DNA from: CAVQGZ01 sp964356295
Lineage (GTDB): Bacteria > Actinomycetota > Actinomycetes > Jiangellales > Jiangellaceae
Direction: 5' to 3'
DNA: 21,570 nucleotides
Assembly: GCA_964356295.1 (NCBI GenBank)
Contig: CAYHHE010000050.1
Span: 1-21,570, forward strand
Shown here: one piece after another, positions 21,501 through 21,570 of the stretch
Layout of the letters: every line of letters starts with the position of its first letter
Numbering within the stretch: the stretch's first letter is position 1
Notes under the pieces: generated by a model
Database searches by the model: none
The model's input: only the letters and a program-made list of their open reading frames with translations
What the model was told of the DNA's origin: nothing
Made by a program: the position numbers and the translations under genes

Positions 21501-21510
21501 GATCACCTCC
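21501..21510 (-). promoter_or_regulatory. Perfect Shine-Dalgarno of the second usp gene
   Basis: GGAGGTGATC on the minus strand is fully complementary to the usual 16S rRNA 3' end and sits 3 nt before the ATG at 21497, counted from its last base. It decides the start, and it contrasts with the leaderless-type starts common elsewhere in the window. Confidence 0.7.
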
Positions 21511-21554
21511 GTGGGGATGAGTCCATGCTCACGCGGGAATCCCCAATGTTCTAT

Positions 21555-21569
21555 CGGTCTTTCGGCCCT
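21555..21569. promoter_or_regulatory. Possible DosR/DevR-like box upstream of the second usp gene
   Basis: The plus strand reads CGGTCTTTCGGCCCT, close to the mycobacterial DosR box as I remember it (GGGAC, a few bases, then GNCCC), with two mismatches in the left half. It is about 58 bases ahead of the ATG and at the window edge, so any second copy further upstream cannot be seen. Confidence 0.3.
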
Positions 21570-21570
21570 T

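Overview
The window is high-GC DNA packed with short operons. Most gaps are under 150 bases, and GTG starts, ATGA or GTGA overlaps and probable leaderless starts are common. Together with a DUF222/13E12-type HNH protein, UspA paralogues and a stand-alone LigD-type polymerase domain, this points to an actinomycete (Actinomycetota). I cannot place the genus. I see no tRNA, rRNA, CRISPR array, insertion sequence or phage gene.

Left part (1-6037): the 3' end of an unknown gene faces a UspA-type stress protein across a 10-bp-stem hairpin. Next come a zinc-type cation diffusion facilitator, a divergent SDR, a small membrane protein and a CoA-binding protein. A run of three plus-strand genes follows: a DinB/YfiT-type protein, a Y-family DNA polymerase resembling mycobacterial DinB2, and a DUF6544-like protein overlapping it by 4 bp. 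The polymerase has isoleucine where most relatives carry a Phe/Tyr steric gate.

Fructose region (6105-9828): a ROK fructokinase is divergent from a fruR-fruK operon. The third gene of that operon stops exactly where the EIIA phospho-histidine should be, and no EIIBC follows. A 15-bp-stem hairpin closes the operon and a histidine phosphatase follows. The layout suggests that the PTS route has decayed while phosphorylation of free fructose remains possible.

Middle (9844-14368): a serine hydrolase pseudogene, a small zinc-ribbon protein, a LigD-type primase-polymerase (PolDom), an HNH protein with a 12-bp tandem repeat at its start, an SDR, and a small frameshifted ORF.

Decaying catabolic cluster (14408-16980, minus strand): a C-terminal amidohydrolase fragment and a bicupin pseudogene lie upstream of two intact genes, an SDR lacking the usual YxxxK and a 3-hydroxyisobutyrate dehydrogenase-like enzyme.

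Right end (17163-21570): an ABC-2 exporter pair, an alpha/beta hydrolase, an MBL-fold hydrolase, an NAD(P)-binding protein and a second UspA paralogue with a perfect Shine-Dalgarno sequence and a possible DosR-like box upstream.

I did not find a convincing wholly new multi-gene system. The best leads are the Ile-gate polymerase together with the separate PolDom, the EIIA gene cut at its active site, the repeated -10/6-nt/start-codon architecture, and the G-rich repeat inside the HNH gene.
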